64,000 bases of DNA from JBBQAA01 sp038276395 (GTDB taxonomy: Bacteria > Actinomycetota > Thermoleophilia > Solirubrobacterales > Solirubrobacteraceae). The first letter of the stretch is position 1. Every line of letters starts with the position of its first letter. Below, piece after piece: positions 27,487 to 36,294 of the stretch. The notes below the pieces were generated by a model, which saw nothing but the letters and a program-made list of their open reading frames with translations, was not told where the DNA came from and did not search any database. Made by a program: the position numbers and the translations under genes. Location of the stretch: NCBI GenBank assembly GCA_038276395.1, contig JBBQAA010000002.1:12558-76557 (forward strand), written 5' to 3'.

Positions 27487-27792
27487 ATGCCGGAGCGGGT
27501 CGAAGTGGAGTTGACGGTCAACGGCGAGCGTCATCGGAGCACGGTCGAGCCACGTCTGCTCCTCGTGCACTACCTGCGCGACGAGCTCGGCCTGACCGGC
27601 ACGCACGTGGGCTGCGACACGACCAACTGCGGCGCGTGCACGGTCCACCTCGACGGCGAGGCGGTCAAGAGCTGCACCCTGCTCGCCGCTCAGGCCGACG
27701 GCGCCGAGGTCCGGACGATCGAGGGCATGGGCGCGGAGGGGGACCTCCACCCGCTGCAGACCGCCTTCTGGGAGCAGCACGGCCTCCAGGCG
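27487..27792 (+). pseudogene. CoxS-like [2Fe-2S] subunit, truncated
   Basis: From ATG 27487 the first about 101 residues are a small iron-sulfur subunit of a CO-dehydrogenase/xanthine-dehydrogenase-family enzyme: the plant-type ferredoxin motif CDTTNCGAC (43-51) with a fourth Cys at 63, then QTAFWEQHGLQ. The protein should continue with CGxCTPGM and three more cluster cysteines; instead the sequence jumps to a coxE-type gene in another frame. The junction is at about 27787-27795. The catalytic coxL and flavin coxM genes, which normally lie here, are missing. Confidence 0.8.
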
Positions 27793-27800
27793 TCGGGGAG

Positions 27801-28847
27801 GTGCTGGCCGCGCACCGCGCGCTGGCCGCCGTCGAGGCCACCTCCCGGCGCGCCGTGTTCTGCGCGCTCCGCGCGGTGCTGTGCGCGCGGCGGGAGGACC
27901 TCGCCGTCTTCCAGGCGGCGTTCCTCGCGACCTTCGGCGCCGAGCCCGGGCCGGCCGGGATCGAGTCGCTGCTCGCGGCGGGCACGCTCGCGCTGCCGCG
28001 CGCGCCGCGGATCCCTCCGCCGCCCGCGGGCGGGGCGGAGGAGCCGGGCGGCGAGCCCGAGCCGCGGCCCGCGGCGTGGAGCGACGTCGAGCTGCTGAAG
28101 GAGAAGGACTTCGCCGCCTACAGCGACGCCGAGCGCGCCCGCGCGCGGGCGCTCATCGCCCGTCTCGGCGCGCGGTCGGCGATGCGGCCCTCCCGGCGCA
28201 CCCACCCGAGCCGTCGTCGGGCTCGGGGCGCGCGACCCGACTCGCGCGCGACGCTCCGGGCCGCGCTGCGCTACGGCGGCGAGCCCGTCGAGCGCCGCTT
28301 CCGCGTGCCCGGGACCCGCCCGCGCCCGCTCGTCCTCGTCTGCGACGTCTCGGGCTCGATGGAGCCCTACGCGCGCATGCTCCTGCAGTACCTGCAGGCC
28401 TGCGTCAGCGCCCGGCGCCGGGTCGAGGCCTTCGCCTTCGGCACCCGCCTGACCCGGATCACGCCCGAGCTCTCCGGCCGTGACCCCGACCGCGCGCTCA
28501 CGCGGGCGGCGAGCGCCGTCGCCGACTGGCACGGCGGGACGCGCATCGGCCCCGCGCTCTCCGAGCTCAACCGCACGCACGGGCGCCGCGTCGGCCGCGG
28601 CGCGGATGTCGTCATCCTCTCCGACGGCTGGGATCGCGGCGCGCCGGAGGAGCTCGCCGCCGAGCTCGCCCGCCTGTCCCGCTGCGCCCACCGCGTCGTC
28701 TGGCTGAACCCGCTGAAGGCCCGCGCCGGGTACGAGCCGCTGACGCGGGGAATGCTCGCGGCGATGCCCCATCTCGACGCCTTCCTCGCCGGCTCGACCA
28801 TCCACTCGCTCGAGGCGCTCGCCGCCCTGCTGGAGACGGGCGCGTGA
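27801..28847 (+). CDS. CoxE-type VWA-domain protein, N terminus damaged
   Basis: VWA-domain protein related to CoxE, which helps mature the molybdenum active site of CO dehydrogenase. The frame shows the CoxE N-terminal helices (VLAAHRALAAVEATSRRAVF), a variable proline-rich linker, and the VWA domain with MIDAS motif DVSGS in LVLVCDVSGSMEPYAR, later ILSDGWDRG. The usual first about 25 residues are absent because the gene abuts the truncated coxS; GTG 27801 is only a nominal start. Stop is 13 bases before mocA. Confidence 0.78.
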   Translation: MLAAHRALAAVEATSRRAVFCALRAVLCARREDLAVFQAAFLATFGAEPGPAGIESLLAAGTLALPRAPRIPPPPAGGAEEPGGEPEPRPAAWSDVELLKEKDFAAYSDAERARARALIARLGARSAMRPSRRTHPSRRRARGARPDSRATLRAALRYGGEPVERRFRVPGTRPRPLVLVCDVSGSMEPYARMLLQYLQACVSARRRVEAFAFGTRLTRITPELSGRDPDRALTRAASAVADWHGGTRIGPALSELNRTHGRRVGRGADVVILSDGWDRGAPEELAAELARLSRCAHRVVWLNPLKARAGYEPLTRGMLAAMPHLDAFLAGSTIHSLEALAALLETGA

Positions 28848-28860
28848 GGGACCGCGCGGC

Positions 28861-29410
28861 GTGATCGGCGGGATCGTCCTCGCCGCGGGGGAGGGCCGGC
28901 GCTTCGGCGCGGTCAAGCAGCTCGCCGAGCTGGAGGGACGGCCGCTCCTCGAGCACGCGCTCATGGCGATGGCGGCCGTGCCCGCGATCGAGCGCGTCGT
29001 CCTCGTCCTCGGCGCCCACGCCGAGGAGATCCGCGCGGCCGTCGGGACCGGCGGCGGCGCCGAGGTCCCTCGCCCCGGACTGGGCCGAGGGGCCGACCCA
29101 CTCGCTGCGCGCGGGCCTCGCCGCCCTGCGGGAGGCCGAGGCGGTGATCGTCACCCTGGGCGACCAGCCGCGCGTCACCCCCCAGGTGATCGCGCGCTTC
29201 GCCGAGGCCGAGGGGACGTGCCGCGCCGCCTACGCGGGGCAGCCCGGCCACCCGGTGCGGCTCACCGCGGCGGCCGCCCGGCGGCTCCGGGCGCGCCCGC
29301 CGCCCGGGGGCGCCCGGGCGCTCCTGCGATCCCACCCCCTGATCGAGGTCGGTCACCTGTGCCGCTTCGGCGACGTCGACACCCCCGCCCAACTGGAGGC
29401 TCTCCGATGA
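28861..29410 (+). CDS. MocA/MobA-like nucleotidyltransferase, frameshifted
   Basis: Molybdenum cofactor nucleotidyltransferase (CTP or GTP attached to molybdopterin), which would prepare the cofactor for the neighbouring CO-dehydrogenase-type enzyme. Start GTG 28861 gives GGIVLAAGEGRRFGAVKQL with the LAAGxGxRxG site. Near 29063-29068 one extra C shifts the frame; the rest reads PDWAEGPTHSLRAGLAALRE, VIVTLGDQP and so on to a normal end. Its stop overlaps the coxG start (ATGA). Confidence 0.8.
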
Positions 29411-30078
29411 AGCTCGATCAGTCCTTCGCCGTCCCCGCACCGGTCGACGCCGTCTGGCGGGTGCTGCTCGACGTCGGTCGCGTCGCGCCGTGCCTTCCCG
29501 GCGCGGAGCTCACCGACGCCGAGGAGGACGGGACCTACCGCGGCACCTTCACGGTCAAGCTCGGCCCCACCCGGGCCGCCTACCGGGGGACGCTGAAGCT
29601 CGAATCCGAGGACGAGGCCACCCACACGGTGACGATGCGCGCAAACGGCCAGGACCGCCGCGGCCATGGCGGGGCCAAGGCGCTCATCGTCTCGCGCCTG
29701 CACGAGGACGGGGAGCAGACGCGCGTAGAGGTCGAGACCGACTTCACCATCACCGGCACCCTCGCGCGCTTCGGCCGGGGCGGGATGATCGAGGACATCT
29801 CCAAGCGCCTGCTCCGGGACTTCGCCGCCTGCCTGGGCGAGGAGCTGGCCCGCGGGGGCGGTGCCGAGCCGCCGTCCCCGGCGCCCGGCGGCGCCGGGAG
29901 CGCGCCGGCGGTCGGGTCCGCGCCGCCCTCTCGGCGTCCCGATCCTCCCTCCGGGCGACCGCCGCTCGACGCCGGTGCGCTCGCCGGCGACGTGCTGCGC
30001 GACCGCCTGCGCGCCGGGGTCCCCGTCCTGGTGGCGGGCTTCCTGCTCGGCTACGCTGCGGGTCGCCGAGGCGGCTGA
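29407..30078 (+). CDS. CoxG-family protein (SRPBCC carbon monoxide dehydrogenase accessory)
   Basis: A 223-residue protein with the CoxG SRPBCC domain: SFAVPAPVDAVWRVLLDV (5-22), CLPGAELT, TVKLGPTRAAYRG, and a proline-rich linker to a C-terminal hydrophobic segment (VPVLVAGFLLGYAAGRR) that may anchor it to the membrane, as reported for CoxG. It is the last gene of the coxS'-coxE-mocA-coxG remnant and overlaps mocA by four bases. Confidence 0.85.
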   Translation: MKLDQSFAVPAPVDAVWRVLLDVGRVAPCLPGAELTDAEEDGTYRGTFTVKLGPTRAAYRGTLKLESEDEATHTVTMRANGQDRRGHGGAKALIVSRLHEDGEQTRVEVETDFTITGTLARFGRGGMIEDISKRLLRDFAACLGEELARGGGAEPPSPAPGGAGSAPAVGSAPPSRRPDPPSGRPPLDAGALAGDVLRDRLRAGVPVLVAGFLLGYAAGRRGG

Positions 30079-30137
30079 TTTGCCTGGATCGGGGCGGCTG
30101 CTTCAAGATCCAGTGCGCTTCTGACGATCGGTCATCT

Positions 30138-32390
30138 ATGGAGGAGGAGACGCCAGCTCGGCCCGACGGCGCCGCCGCCACGGTGGCGCGGCTGCGCGGC
30201 CTGCTCGACGCCGCCCGCCTGCACGCGACCGGCGGCGACCGTCAGAAGCTGCTCGAGGCCGTGGCGCGGACCATCTCCGAGACGCTCCGCTTCCGGACCG
30301 CCGTCGTCAACCTCTACCGGCGGGCGGGCGATGACTTCGAGGTGGCCATCGTCCACGGCGACGACGGCGCGCGCGACGCTCTGGTCGGCAGCACGGCCAC
30401 GTGCGCGATGTGGGACTCGTTCCTCGACCGTCGCTGGGAGCGCGCCGGGTGCTACCTGCTCCCCCACGGCGAGTTCGAGTGGCCGGAGGGCGAGGCGACC
30501 TACACGCCGGATCTGCCCGCCACCGAGGATCCGTGCCTCTGGCATCCCGAGGACGCCCTGTTCGTCCCCATGCACGGTCCGGGCGGCGAGCTGCTCGGGA
30601 TCCTCTCCGTCGACGAACCGCTCTCCGGGCGCAAGCCCACCGACGACGACCTCGAGGTGCTGAGCGCCGTCGCCGCCCACGCCGGCCTGGCCATCGCGGC
30701 GGCCGACGAAGCCGTGCAGCTCGAGCGCCACCGCGCCTCGCTCGACCATCTGCTGCGGGTTTCGGCCGAGCTCACGGTGCACGACGACGTGGACACCGTG
30801 CTCGGCGTCGTGTGCGACGCCGTGCGCGAGGCGCTCGGCTTCGAGCGCGTGGCCGTGCTCCTGGCCGACGAGGAGGAGGACTGGATGCGGCCCCGCGCCG
30901 AGGCCGGCTGGGGGGACCTGGCCGCGCTCCAGGCCGGGGGCTCGCGCCGGGCGCTGGCGCCGCTCTTCGCCCCCGCCTACGAGCAGGAGGGCTGCTACCT
31001 GCTCGACTGCCCGACGGCGATGTCGCTCGTGCCCGTCTCCCAGCAGCTCCATCGCTCGACGCGCAACGGCCGCGGCCCGGTCGCGTGGGATCGCCACTGG
31101 CTGCTCGTCCCCCTGCGCGGCCCGGCGGGATCGGTGATCGGGGTCATCTGGGTCGATGATCCCGGCGACTGCCTGCTGCCCTCGCGCCCGGCGCTGCAGG
31201 CGCTCCGGCTCTTCGCCGACCAGGCCGTCAGCGCGCTCGAGTCCGCCCGCCAGAAGAGCATGCTGCGCTACCTGGCCGAGCACGACCCGCTCACCGGCCT
31301 GCGCAACCGGCGCGACCTGCGGAGCCGGATCGACGCCGAGATCGCCTCCGAGGACGGACCGGTCTCGCTCCTGCTCGTCGACCTCGACCGCTTCAAGCAG
31401 GTCAACGACGAGCTCGGTCACGACGCCGGGGACCGCGCGCTCGCGCGCTTCGCCGACCTGCTGCGGGAGACCGCGCGCGCCACCGACGTGGCCGCGCGCC
31501 TCGGCGGGGAGGAGTTCGCCCTGGTCCTGCCCGCCACCGGCGCCGAGGGCGCGCTGCTCACCGCCGAGAAGCTCCGGCGGCGCATGCGCTCCTGGTTTGC
31601 CGACTTCCTGCCCGACCTGACCGTCTCGATCGGAATCGCCACCTCGGGCCGTCACGCCGCCGACGCGCAGGCGCTGCTCGCCGCCGGCGACCACGCCCTC
31701 TACGCGGCCAAGCACCTCGGGCGCGACCGCTCGATCGTCTTCGACGCCGAGCTCGTGCGCCGGGTCCGCGATTCGATGGCCCGCGAGGGCCACGGCCCCG
31801 AGCAGCTCTCGACGGTCATCCTCCTGGCCGAGACGCTCGACATGCGCGATCCGGCGACCGCGCGCCACTCCCAGACCGTGGGCGCCTACTCCGAGCTGAT
31901 CGCGCGGCGAATGGGGTGGGATGCGACGCGCACGGAGCGGATGCGGATCGCCGGGCTCGTCCACGACGTCGGGAAGGTCGGGGTGCCGGACGCGATCCTC
32001 ATGAAGCCGGCGCCGCTCGAGCCCGCCGAGGCCATCGAGCTCGAGCGCCACTGCGAGCTCGGCGCGCGCATCGTCGCCGACGCGCGCCTCGGCGTGATCG
32101 GCGACTGGGTGCTCTCCCACCACGAGCGCAACGACGGCCGCGGATACCCGCACGGCCTGGCCGGTGAGGCCATCCCCATCGAGTCCCGGGTCCTCGCCGT
32201 GGCCGACGCCTACGAGGCGATGACCGCCGACCGGCCCTACCGCCCGGCGATGACCGCGCGCGCGGCGCGCGCCGAGCTCGCCGAGAACGCGGGCACGCAG
32301 TTCGACGGCGAGGTCGTCGAGGCCTTCCTCGACGCCCTCGCGGCGGGGCGGGCCCGGCGGCCGGTCAGCCGTCCGGCGCGTCGCGGCTGA
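30138..32390 (+). CDS. GAF-GAF-GGDEF-HD-GYP cyclic-di-GMP protein
   Basis: A 750-residue signalling protein. Two GAF-like sensor regions (about 30-200 and 205-375) precede a GGDEF diguanylate cyclase domain with active-site RLGGEEF (about 453-459) and an intact inhibitory I-site RATD five residues before it. A C-terminal HD-GYP phosphodiesterase carries HDVGKVG (about 607) and HHERNDGRGYP (about 660). It therefore has the residues both to make and to break c-di-GMP, with GAF ligands deciding. Its last 26 bases overlap the convergent corA. Confidence 0.92.
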   Translation: MEEETPARPDGAAATVARLRGLLDAARLHATGGDRQKLLEAVARTISETLRFRTAVVNLYRRAGDDFEVAIVHGDDGARDALVGSTATCAMWDSFLDRRWERAGCYLLPHGEFEWPEGEATYTPDLPATEDPCLWHPEDALFVPMHGPGGELLGILSVDEPLSGRKPTDDDLEVLSAVAAHAGLAIAAADEAVQLERHRASLDHLLRVSAELTVHDDVDTVLGVVCDAVREALGFERVAVLLADEEEDWMRPRAEAGWGDLAALQAGGSRRALAPLFAPAYEQEGCYLLDCPTAMSLVPVSQQLHRSTRNGRGPVAWDRHWLLVPLRGPAGSVIGVIWVDDPGDCLLPSRPALQALRLFADQAVSALESARQKSMLRYLAEHDPLTGLRNRRDLRSRIDAEIASEDGPVSLLLVDLDRFKQVNDELGHDAGDRALARFADLLRETARATDVAARLGGEEFALVLPATGAEGALLTAEKLRRRMRSWFADFLPDLTVSIGIATSGRHAADAQALLAAGDHALYAAKHLGRDRSIVFDAELVRRVRDSMAREGHGPEQLSTVILLAETLDMRDPATARHSQTVGAYSELIARRMGWDATRTERMRIAGLVHDVGKVGVPDAILMKPAPLEPAEAIELERHCELGARIVADARLGVIGDWVLSHHERNDGRGYPHGLAGEAIPIESRVLAVADAYEAMTADRPYRPAMTARAARAELAENAGTQFDGEVVEAFLDALAAGRARRPVSRPARRG

Positions 32391-33321
32391 GGTACCCCCG
32401 CCGTCTGAAGTAGACGACGAGCGCGGCGATCGGCACGAGCAGCCCGCCGAGGCCGTAGAGGAGGAAGACCCACAGCGAGTTGATGTGGCCGGTCAGCCAG
32501 CCGAAGTTCTGCCCGAAGAAGCCGGTGACGAAGGTCAGCGGCAGGAAGATCGTGGCGATGATCGTCAGGTCCTTCATGACCACGTTCAGCCGGTTGGAGA
32601 CCGTCGAGAGGTAGATGTCCATGACGCCCGTGAGCAGATCGCGGTAGGAGTCGAGCAGGTCGGCGATGCGGATGAGGTGGTCGTAGAGGTCGCGGAAGTA
32701 GTCGCGCGAGTCGGGGTCGAGGCCCGGGAGGTCGCGGATCTCGTCGAGCGCGCGCGCCGCGAGGTCGCGCTGGGGCGTCACCGTGCGCCGCAGCTCGACG
32801 ACCGAGCGCTTGACGCGCGCGACGCGCTGGAGCTCCTCGTTGTCCGGCTTGGCGACGATCGCATCCTCGAGGTCGTCGATCTCTTCGTCGATGTGCTCGA
32901 GGATGGGGAAGAAGGAGTCGGTCAGCGCGTCGAGCACGCGGTAGACCACGAACTGCTCCGAGGGGCTCGGGTTCTCCCGGAAGCGCCGGTGGATGTCGTC
33001 GAGCTGATGGCAGCCCTCGTGGCGGACGGTGATGACGTAGGAGCCCGAGACGATGAGGTGGACCTCGGTCAGCGCTGGGTCGCCGCTCGCGTCCTGCCGG
33101 GCGCCGAAGAACACGAGGAACATGTAGTCGCCGTAGCGTTCGAGCTTCGGGCGCTGGGAGAACTCCGCCAGGTCCTCCATGACGAGCGGGTGCCAGCCGA
33201 AGCGCTTGGCCAGGCCCTCGAGCTCGCCGGCCTGCGGCGCCTCGATGTCGAGCCAGAAGAACTCGTCGCGCTCGCAGAGGCCGTCGATCGAGTCCTCGTC
33301 GATGCGGTCGAGGACCTGCAT
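32365..33321 (-). CDS. CorA-family divalent cation transporter with GQN in place of GMN
   Basis: A 318-residue CorA-type Mg2+/Co2+ channel: a cytoplasmic domain with WLDIEAP and HPLVMEDL, a long stalk helix, and two C-terminal transmembrane helices. The loop between them reads TGFFGQNFG (about 270) where nearly all CorA proteins have YGMN, the selectivity motif. The rest of the pore helix (TVSNRLNVVMKDLTIIATIFLPLTF) is normal. Ion preference could differ. ATG 33321. Confidence 0.88.
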   Translation of the reverse strand: MQVLDRIDEDSIDGLCERDEFFWLDIEAPQAGELEGLAKRFGWHPLVMEDLAEFSQRPKLERYGDYMFLVFFGARQDASGDPALTEVHLIVSGSYVITVRHEGCHQLDDIHRRFRENPSPSEQFVVYRVLDALTDSFFPILEHIDEEIDDLEDAIVAKPDNEELQRVARVKRSVVELRRTVTPQRDLAARALDEIRDLPGLDPDSRDYFRDLYDHLIRIADLLDSYRDLLTGVMDIYLSTVSNRLNVVMKDLTIIATIFLPLTFVTGFFGQNFGWLTGHINSLWVFLLYGLGGLLVPIAALVVYFRRRGYLSRDAPDG

Positions 33322-33355
33322 GCCGACCGGAGGTTACGCCCGGGCGGGGCCGGCT

Positions 33356-34951
33356 TCAGGCGGGCACGCTCTCGCGTTCGGCCGCGACGGCCTGCTCCGG
33401 CGTCCCGGCGTCGCCGGCGAGCTCGGTCGCGGCTGGCGCGCTCGCCACCCCGCGGACGAGCGAGAAGGCGACGACGGCGCCGAGGAGCGCGACGGCGGAG
33501 GAGATCCGCAGACCGGTGCCCAGGGCGGAGACGAAGGCCTCGCGGGTGGCGTCGACGATCTGGGCGGGGACGTGGTGGCCGCCGGTGCTCTGGCCGAGGC
33601 CGTCGACGAGCTTCGCGCGCTGCCCCGCGGGCACCGAGGGCAGGGAGCTCGCGAGCTTCGACTTGCCGATCGCCGCGACGAGCGCGCCGAGTCCCGCGAC
33701 GCCGAAGGTGCCGCCGACCATCCGGCTCATGGACAGGACGCCCGAGGCCACGCCGGCCTTGGCGCGGTCGACGGCGTTCATCGCCGCCGTCGACATCGGC
33801 GTCATCGTCAGCCCCATCCCGAGGCCCATGATCACGAAGGCGGGCAGGAGCAGGCCGTAGCCGGTGTGAACGGTCACGTGGGACTGCCAGAACAGGGCGA
33901 TCGCGACGGTCACGAGCCCGGCGGTGAGCAGCGGCCGCGGGCCCACGCGGTCGACGAGCCGCCCGGCCAGCGGGCCCATGACGATGAGCACGACGGTCGA
34001 GGGCAGGAAGCGCACGCCGGCCTGGAGCGGGGAGTAGCCGAGAATGTTCTGCATGTAGAGGGCGAGGAAGAAGAACATCGCGAGCATCGAGAAGGAGACG
34101 ATGAAGCCGACGATGTTCGCGCCGAGGAAGGAGGGCGCGCGGAAGAAGCGGAAGTCGACCATGGGGACGCGCGTGCGCAGCTCGATGACCGCGAAGGCGA
34201 TGAACCCGGCGAGCGCGAGGGCGAACAGGCCGACGATCCGGCCCGAGCCCCAGTGCCAGCGGTTGCCCTCCACGAGCGCGAGCACGAGCGAGGTCAGCCC
34301 GACGGTGATGGCCGCGATCCCGGGAATGTCGACCTTGGGCGCGACCGTCTCGTCCTTCGACTCGTGGGCGGCGAAGAGCGTGACGAGGACGGCACCGACG
34401 GCGATCGGCAGGTTGAGGAAGAAGATCGCCCGCCAGGACACCTGCTCGGTGAGGAAGCCGCCGACGACGGGCCCGATGGCCAGGGCGAGGGCGGAGACCC
34501 CGGCCCAGGTCCCGATCGCGGTGCCGCGCTCGTGGGCGGGGAACTCGTTCGTGATGATCGAGAGCGTGGCCGGCATCATGAACGCGGCACCGATGCCCTG
34601 GACCGCGCGGAAGGCGATCAGCGCCGTGTCGTTCGGGGCGAAGCCGATCGTCCCGCTCGCGAGGGCGAAGACGACGACGCCGAAGATGAACATCCGCCGG
34701 CGCCCGAAGATGTCGCCGAGGCGGCCGCCGGTGACGAGCAGGACGGCGAAGGTCAGCGTGTAGGCGTTGACCGTCCACTCGAGCGACGCGAGGTCGGCGT
34801 GGAGGTCGCGCTGGATCGAGGGCAGCGCGACGTTGACGACCGTGTTGTCGAGCATGATCATGAACAGCGCGAAGCACATCGCCCCGAGGGTCCACCAGCG
34901 GCGGTTCTCCTCGGTCAGGCGCAGGGCGCGGACGCGGGCGCGGGCGCTCAC
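33356..34951 (-). CDS. MFS drug/H+ antiporter, DHA2 (14-helix) family
   Basis: A 531-residue exporter with about 14 hydrophobic segments. The DHA2 motifs are present: LDNTVVNVALP (motif D1) in helix 1, GGRLGDIFGRRRMF (motif A), and WRAIFFLNLPI after motif C (GPVVGGFL). It would expel drugs or metabolites by proton exchange. The GTG start at 34951 overlaps the stop of the upstream marR gene, the classical regulator-pump layout. Confidence 0.9.
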   Translation of the reverse strand: MSARARVRALRLTEENRRWWTLGAMCFALFMIMLDNTVVNVALPSIQRDLHADLASLEWTVNAYTLTFAVLLVTGGRLGDIFGRRRMFIFGVVVFALASGTIGFAPNDTALIAFRAVQGIGAAFMMPATLSIITNEFPAHERGTAIGTWAGVSALALAIGPVVGGFLTEQVSWRAIFFLNLPIAVGAVLVTLFAAHESKDETVAPKVDIPGIAAITVGLTSLVLALVEGNRWHWGSGRIVGLFALALAGFIAFAVIELRTRVPMVDFRFFRAPSFLGANIVGFIVSFSMLAMFFFLALYMQNILGYSPLQAGVRFLPSTVVLIVMGPLAGRLVDRVGPRPLLTAGLVTVAIALFWQSHVTVHTGYGLLLPAFVIMGLGMGLTMTPMSTAAMNAVDRAKAGVASGVLSMSRMVGGTFGVAGLGALVAAIGKSKLASSLPSVPAGQRAKLVDGLGQSTGGHHVPAQIVDATREAFVSALGTGLRISSAVALLGAVVAFSLVRGVASAPAATELAGDAGTPEQAVAAERESVPA

Positions 34952-35385
34952 GGGAGCACCCGGGCGACGGCGGCGGCGAGACGCTCGGCGTCCCGCGCGG
35001 GCAGGGCGGCGGCGAACGCCTCGCAGTGGGAGATCCGCGCGTCGAGGAGCTGCCGGGTCACATCGTGGCCGGGCGGGAGGATCCGCACGCGGCGGGCGCG
35101 GCGGTCCTCCGGGTCCTCGTGGCGCTCGACGAACCCCCGGGTGAGGAGCGCGTCGACGGCGCGGCTGGCGGCGGGCAGGGAGATCCCGACGCGGCCCGCG
35201 AGCTCGCCGAGCGGCAGCTCGCCGCCCGCCTCGTCGAGGAAGTGCAGGGCCTTGACCTGGGAGAAGGACAGGTCGAGCTCGCCGAGGATCCGAAAGACGT
35301 CCCCGCTCGAGTCGCGCATCACGTGCGCGAACAGCGCGTGCAGGTCGCGACCGAGAGTCCGCGGAGTGACGGCGGTTGCTTGCAT
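34948..35385 (-). CDS. MarR-family transcriptional regulator
   Basis: A 145-residue MarR winged-helix protein: FSQVKALHFLDE helix, ELAGRVGISLPAASRAVDALLTRG recognition region, and a wing with EDPEDRRARRVRILP. It is co-translated with the MFS pump, which it likely represses until a ligand binds. An 18-bp palindrome twelve bases upstream of ATG 35385 is a strong candidate for its own operator. Confidence 0.9.
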   Translation of the reverse strand: MQATAVTPRTLGRDLHALFAHVMRDSSGDVFRILGELDLSFSQVKALHFLDEAGGELPLGELAGRVGISLPAASRAVDALLTRGFVERHEDPEDRRARRVRILPPGHDVTRQLLDARISHCEAFAAALPARDAERLAAAVARVLP

Positions 35386-35396
35386 GCGCGTAAGTA

Positions 35397-35414
35397 TTGC
35401 CTGCGCGCACGCAA
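35397..35414 (-). promoter_or_regulatory. Candidate MarR operator, 18-bp palindrome
   Basis: TTGCCTGCGCGCACGCAA reads the same on the other strand except for one symmetric pair. It lies twelve bases before the marR start in an AT-richer spot (ATATATTT on the upstream side), where RNA polymerase would bind for a near-leaderless transcript. This fits autorepression of the marR-MFS operon. Confidence 0.65.
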
Positions 35415-35592
35415 ATATATGTGCGAGGGGTCACACTGAACCGCGGCGGGGGACCGATCCACCCCTTCCTGGGATCCGTCCTTCCACCGCCGGGGAGGCG
35501 CGAGCCGCGAACTGCGCCAGACCGCCGCACCGCTCGCCGCTCGCCGCCGCCGGACCGGGCCGCTCGCCGGACGCCGCCGCCGCGCGCCCCGT

Positions 35593-35994
35593 CTACGGCA
35601 GCAGAACCTGGTCCTGCGCGCTCTTGCGCGCCCGGCCGACGGCTAGCGAAACCGAGCCGCCCTTGCTCGACTTGAGCACGTAGGCGCCGCGCTTGACCGT
35701 CGTCGAGATCGTCGCGGTGCCCTGGGGGTTGATCGGGCCGGAGTTGGAGTCTGCCTGGTTGCCGCCCACCGAGCTGAGCGTGACCTCAAGGGACTTCTTG
35801 GACAGGTTGGCGATCGTCACGTTGATGGGGCCCGCGCCGAGCTGCGTGGGCGAGATCGTGATGCGCCCGGGGAAGACCGCGGCGGTCACCGAGGCAGCCG
35901 CCGGCGGACGCGGATTATTCGCGTAGTTCTTCTGGCTTCCGCAACCGGCCAGAAGCAGGGTCAGCCCGACCCCGGCAGCGAGTCCCCTCCGCAT
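35593..35994 (-). CDS. Small exported lipoprotein with Ig-like fold
   Basis: A 133-residue lipoprotein: signal peptide (RRGLAAGVGLTLLLAGCG) with lipobox LAGC, then a proline/alanine spacer and a beta-rich domain (FPGRITISPTQLGAGPINVTIANLSKKSLEVTL). The pattern resembles cupredoxin/Ig-like extracellular domains, without visible copper ligands. I chose ATG 35994; GTG 35997 and TTG 36003 are possible. It stands alone. Function unknown. Confidence 0.75.
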   Translation of the reverse strand: MRRGLAAGVGLTLLLAGCGSQKNYANNPRPPAAASVTAAVFPGRITISPTQLGAGPINVTIANLSKKSLEVTLSSVGGNQADSNSGPINPQGTATISTTVKRGAYVLKSSKGGSVSLAVGRARKSAQDQVLLP

Positions 35995-36042
35995 CACGCC
36001 CAACCCTACCCCAAGCGCCGGGCGAACGCACCGGGAGAGGAG

Positions 36043-36222
36043 TCAGACGCGCACGTCGGCGCGGCGGCGGGCCGGTCCGCGGCGGATCTCGTCGAGCATC
36101 CGCTGCAGGCGCTCCCACGCCCGCTCCTCGGCCCGCTCGTACTCCGCGCCGTCCAGGCCCTCGGTGGCCTCCTCGTACAGGCGCCAGGCGCGGACGGTGC
36201 GGGCGTCAGCGAGCTCGAGCAC
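36043..36222 (-). CDS. Small conserved helical protein
   Basis: A 59-residue protein from GTG 36222: LELADARTVRAWRLYEEATEGL, then YERAEERAWERLQRMLDEIR and a basic tail. It is strongly helical and charged, with a GAGGAG ribosome site about 13 bases before the start. No function can be assigned. It diverges from the exonuclease gene (72-base gap). Confidence 0.6.
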   Translation of the reverse strand: MLELADARTVRAWRLYEEATEGLDGAEYERAEERAWERLQRMLDEIRRGPARRRADVRV

Positions 36223-36294
36223 ACACGTGATCGTACTCCTCTGCGCAGCTTCGCGTGCACGGCGTCCGCGCCGGGGCGTAGTCCTCGCGGGTCC

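Noticed and set aside
27487..28847. A genuine CoxS-CoxE fusion protein
   Set aside because: The two parts are in different frames and each lacks residues at the junction, so a single translated fusion is not possible as written.
30132..32153. A 673-codon minus-strand frame
   Set aside because: It mirrors the GAF-GGDEF-HD-GYP gene, which has complete motifs; the mirror lacks any.
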